In this document: positions 6,901 to 7,845 of the stretch, one piece after another
Layout: each line of letters begins with the position of its first letter
Numbering within the stretch: position 1 is the first letter of the stretch
NCBI GenBank assembly: GCA_030597865.1
Contig: JAUVQZ010000138.1
Span: 1 to 7,845, forward strand
Reading direction: 5' to 3'
From: Pseudomonadota bacterium
GTDB taxonomy: Bacteria > Desulfobacterota > Desulfobulbia > Desulfobulbales > SURF-16
Length of the DNA stretch: 7,845 nt
The notes under the pieces: generated by a model
The model's input: only the letters and a program-made list of their open reading frames with translations
What the model was told of the DNA's origin: nothing
Databases searched by the model: none
Program-made: the position numbers and the translations under genes

Positions 6901-7173
6901 CTTATTAGCGGCATTGGGACCGGCCTTGCCCAGCTGGGAGGCCACTCGATTTAAAAAGTTTTTCTCGGGATCAGAGGGGTAGAGTTTGCAGTATTTTTGC
7001 CACTGGCCATCCTGGGTGTCTTTGACAAAACCCAGGAGATCTTCGGGGTAGAGGGCCAGCTCACGGTTGTATTTTTCTGGCCTGCCCAGCAACCAGCCAT
7101 TGGCGACCAACTGGTTGATCATGTCGTTCTGAAAGATAAACTCCCTGGACTTATCACCCCCATATACGCTCAT
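3907..7173 (-). CDS. hsdR: Type I restriction enzyme, restriction (R) subunit HsdR
   Basis: A 1088-residue ATP-dependent motor and nuclease that, with HsdM and HsdS, translocates and cuts DNA lacking the host methylation pattern. The N-terminal nuclease domain shows RIDLVLF (D167) and ATLELKSE (E181, K183), the PD-(D/E)xK site, followed by QY at 196-197. The SF2 helicase core follows: Walker A SAGSGKS (343-349), VTDRTVLDAQ (377-386), DEAH box (458-461), FTATP (511-515), NKFQTGFDQP (714-723) and QTLSRLNRTYPGK (741-753). Residues 790-1088 form the helical C-terminal region, with many charged helices. Length fits full-length HsdR and no frameshift is seen. The ATG at 7173 overlaps the hsdS stop as ATGA, with a GGAAGAAG-type site upstream. 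It is transcribed after hsdS, and hsdM is expected beyond the right edge. Confidence 0.96.
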   Translation of the reverse strand: MSVYGGDKSREFIFQNDMINQLVANGWLLGRPEKYNRELALYPEDLLGFVKDTQDGQWQKYCKLYPSDPEKNFLNRVASQLGKAGPNAANKEMRTFGTLGVLRHELRDRGTRFRLCQFKPEHDLNPDTLARYEQNRLRVVPELVYSPWATEEHLAETGTKAKAWRIDLVLFVNGLPVATLELKSEFKQAVQNAIKQYKTTRPPIDPATKKSEPLLTFKRGALVHFAVSQYEVYMATRLAGPDTFFLPFNKGTKEGGSGNDVPDDVNQYATDYLWNEVLLPDNLLNILARFVHLEIVEKEDWQGKKFKKETLIFPRYHQWDVVRKLVGAAHGEGLGQKYLVQHSAGSGKSNSIAWTAHQLSSLYDQEGNKQFASVIIVTDRTVLDAQLQDTIYQFEHVDGVVGRINQEEGDGSKSEKLATALENSQPIIIVTIQTFPFVLRAIENSVSLKERNYAVIADEAHSSQTGSTARQLKEVLMIEAKEDDEDLSSEDILDAAVASRRASSNLSYFAFTATPKTKTLELFGRLPNPAEPPSKANKPEAYHVYTMRQAIEEGFILDVLKNYTNYRVAYNLSLKIQEEDQEVESKKAKVKVNQWVRLHDYNIAQKVQVIVEHFKDNVMGLLGGQAKAMVVTSGRKEAVRYKQGFDKYIAGKGYEKIHAMVAFSGEVEFSENDPHAAELLGEKFTETNMNPNLKGRDMRKAFDSADYQVMIVANKFQTGFDQPKLCAMYVDKKLGGVECVQTLSRLNRTYPGKAEIGTFVLDFFNDPEEILASFQPYYQTAELADVSDPGLIFDLNEKLRAERIFLWQEVEQFCEAFLQKSKSNAAIANICKPAVERWQLRYKSAIDAYKLAKEMFERTKKTKDPVLIANAENSFKECKAEKDALEIFKKDLGTFVRFYEFMSQIVDYDDKDLEKLCLYARNLRPMLRESLIDEDAIDLDNVILSHYRLSEIRRQDLKLQENSPDYQLEPGEGLGTAKAKDKKEEFLSLIINRLNELFITDELTNKDLVNYAYTIRDKISENELVMMQIANNTPEQALLGDFPKAVDDAVMDSSEAHQNQMMQLLSDPAKAAGFARVVYDLLKVAAEG

Positions 7174-7845
7174 GCGGCTTCTTCCTTATTGGTCTGGTTT
7201 TGTGCTGGGGCCTGCCAGCTGCGGACATCAATCTTGCCGGTAACAGCGGCGGAGATGAGGGCGGTACGGCGTTCTTGGAGTAGCACAATACCTTTTTGGG
7301 CTTTTTCTTCTAAGGCGTTGAGCGCCCTCCTCTTCACCTCAACATGCTGATTTATTTGAAGTTGCTCATCATGAGATGGAACAGGGACAAGGCTATTTGC
7401 TAAATATTCATGCTCGATACTTTCTACCGTTGCACCTTGCTTTGCCCATTCTAGGAGAAGTGAAGCCTGATACCCATGAATAAAATTAGCAGCAAAATTA
7501 GCACTCATTTCATCTCCAAACCTCAGGGCCTTCATATCCTGATTCAGGGTCACTTGAACCGTGTTAATTGCAACGGGTATCTTTCGCTGCAAAATCCCGG
7601 ATCGAACAACCATAAGCAATGCACCTGGATCTACATAGTTTGTTGATGACTCCTCAACTGCTATTTTTGTTACCTTATCTTGTGTGTCGGCAATCCAAAA
7701 TTTTTTCATATCTTTTGGTGAAACCCAAGGTATATCACCATGCTCCCAGTAGGAAAAATTGTCTTTACTAGGAGTGCCCCCTCCTGAGAACTGACATAGA
7801 TACTTGAGCGGTTTCATCTCCCAATGCTCAGGCACCTCACCCAAC
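7170..7845 (-). CDS. hsdS: Type I restriction enzyme specificity subunit HsdS, C-terminal part
   Basis: About 225 residues of the DNA-recognition subunit; the gene continues past the right edge. The first readable residues (LGEVPEHWEMKPLKYL) begin a target recognition domain, usually preceded by Trp in WLGEVPxHW, and the partial codon at the edge agrees. The TTG at 7842-7844 is therefore an internal leucine, not a start. The domain continues with GGGTPSKDNFSYW and GDIPWVSPKDM. SLVPVPSHDEQ (151-161) begins the conserved region, whose helix (about 168-205, ending ERRTALISAAVTGKIDVR) would form the coiled coil that sets the spacing between half-sites. By position this is the second recognition domain, since HsdS usually has two and about 400 residues. 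The target sequence cannot be predicted. The TGA stop overlaps the hsdR ATG by four bases. Confidence 0.93.
   Translation of the reverse strand, partial: LGEVPEHWEMKPLKYLCQFSGGGTPSKDNFSYWEHGDIPWVSPKDMKKFWIADTQDKVTKIAVEESSTNYVDPGALLMVVRSGILQRKIPVAINTVQVTLNQDMKALRFGDEMSANFAANFIHGYQASLLLEWAKQGATVESIEHEYLANSLVPVPSHDEQLQINQHVEVKRRALNALEEKAQKGIVLLQERRTALISAAVTGKIDVRSWQAPAQNQTNKEEAA

Noticed and set aside
6502..6954. Plus-strand open frame of 150 codons opposite hsdR
   Set aside because: A shadow of the hsdR coding strand; hsdR has all its motifs in the other strand.

Overview
The window looks like a boundary between bacterial core chromosome and an accessory island. The left part (to about 1285) has high-GC, plus-strand housekeeping-type genes: a multi-cysteine iron-sulfur protein and, one base after it, the membrane lipid kinase DgkA. 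The ferredoxin-type protein with its extra Cys motifs suggests an anaerobe, perhaps a sulfate-reducing or related Desulfobacterota lineage. That placement is inference only, as no ribosomal RNA or other marker gene is present.

Between 1285 and 1938 there is no convincing intact gene, but the stretch is not empty. It holds a degraded minus-strand relic resembling part of a SNF2-type helicase (1290-1418), a strong minus-strand terminator (1624-1657), and a 23-base piece that fits exactly the 3' end of a tRNA gene: T-loop, 3' T-stem, 3' acceptor strand, discriminator A and CCA (minus strand, 1705 to 1683). The 5' part of that tRNA is missing. This is the usual scar where an element has integrated into the 3' end of a tRNA. 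The tRNA terminator is on the low-coordinate side, so the chromosome is inferred to lie left and the island right. Next come a branched set of inverted repeats (1768-1823) and a second strong minus-strand terminator (1880-1915).

The rest, 1939 to 7845, is all minus strand and reads leftwards as one probable transcription unit: hsdS (partial, entering from the right edge), hsdR (ATGA overlap with hsdS), a C-terminal relic of a different HsdR (3641-3892), a 490-residue uncharacterised protein with a papain/C39-like Cys-His-Asp pattern, and a 57-residue basic protein starting one base after it. The terminator at 1880-1915 closes the unit. The methyltransferase gene hsdM is not in the window and would be expected upstream, beyond 7845.

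hsdS and hsdR together encode the specificity and restriction subunits of a type I restriction-modification system. The putative cysteine peptidase and its small partner are visibly more AT-rich than the flanking genes and look like a separately acquired pair carried with the restriction locus. Their link to phage defence is a guess from position. They are the most likely place for an undescribed system here.
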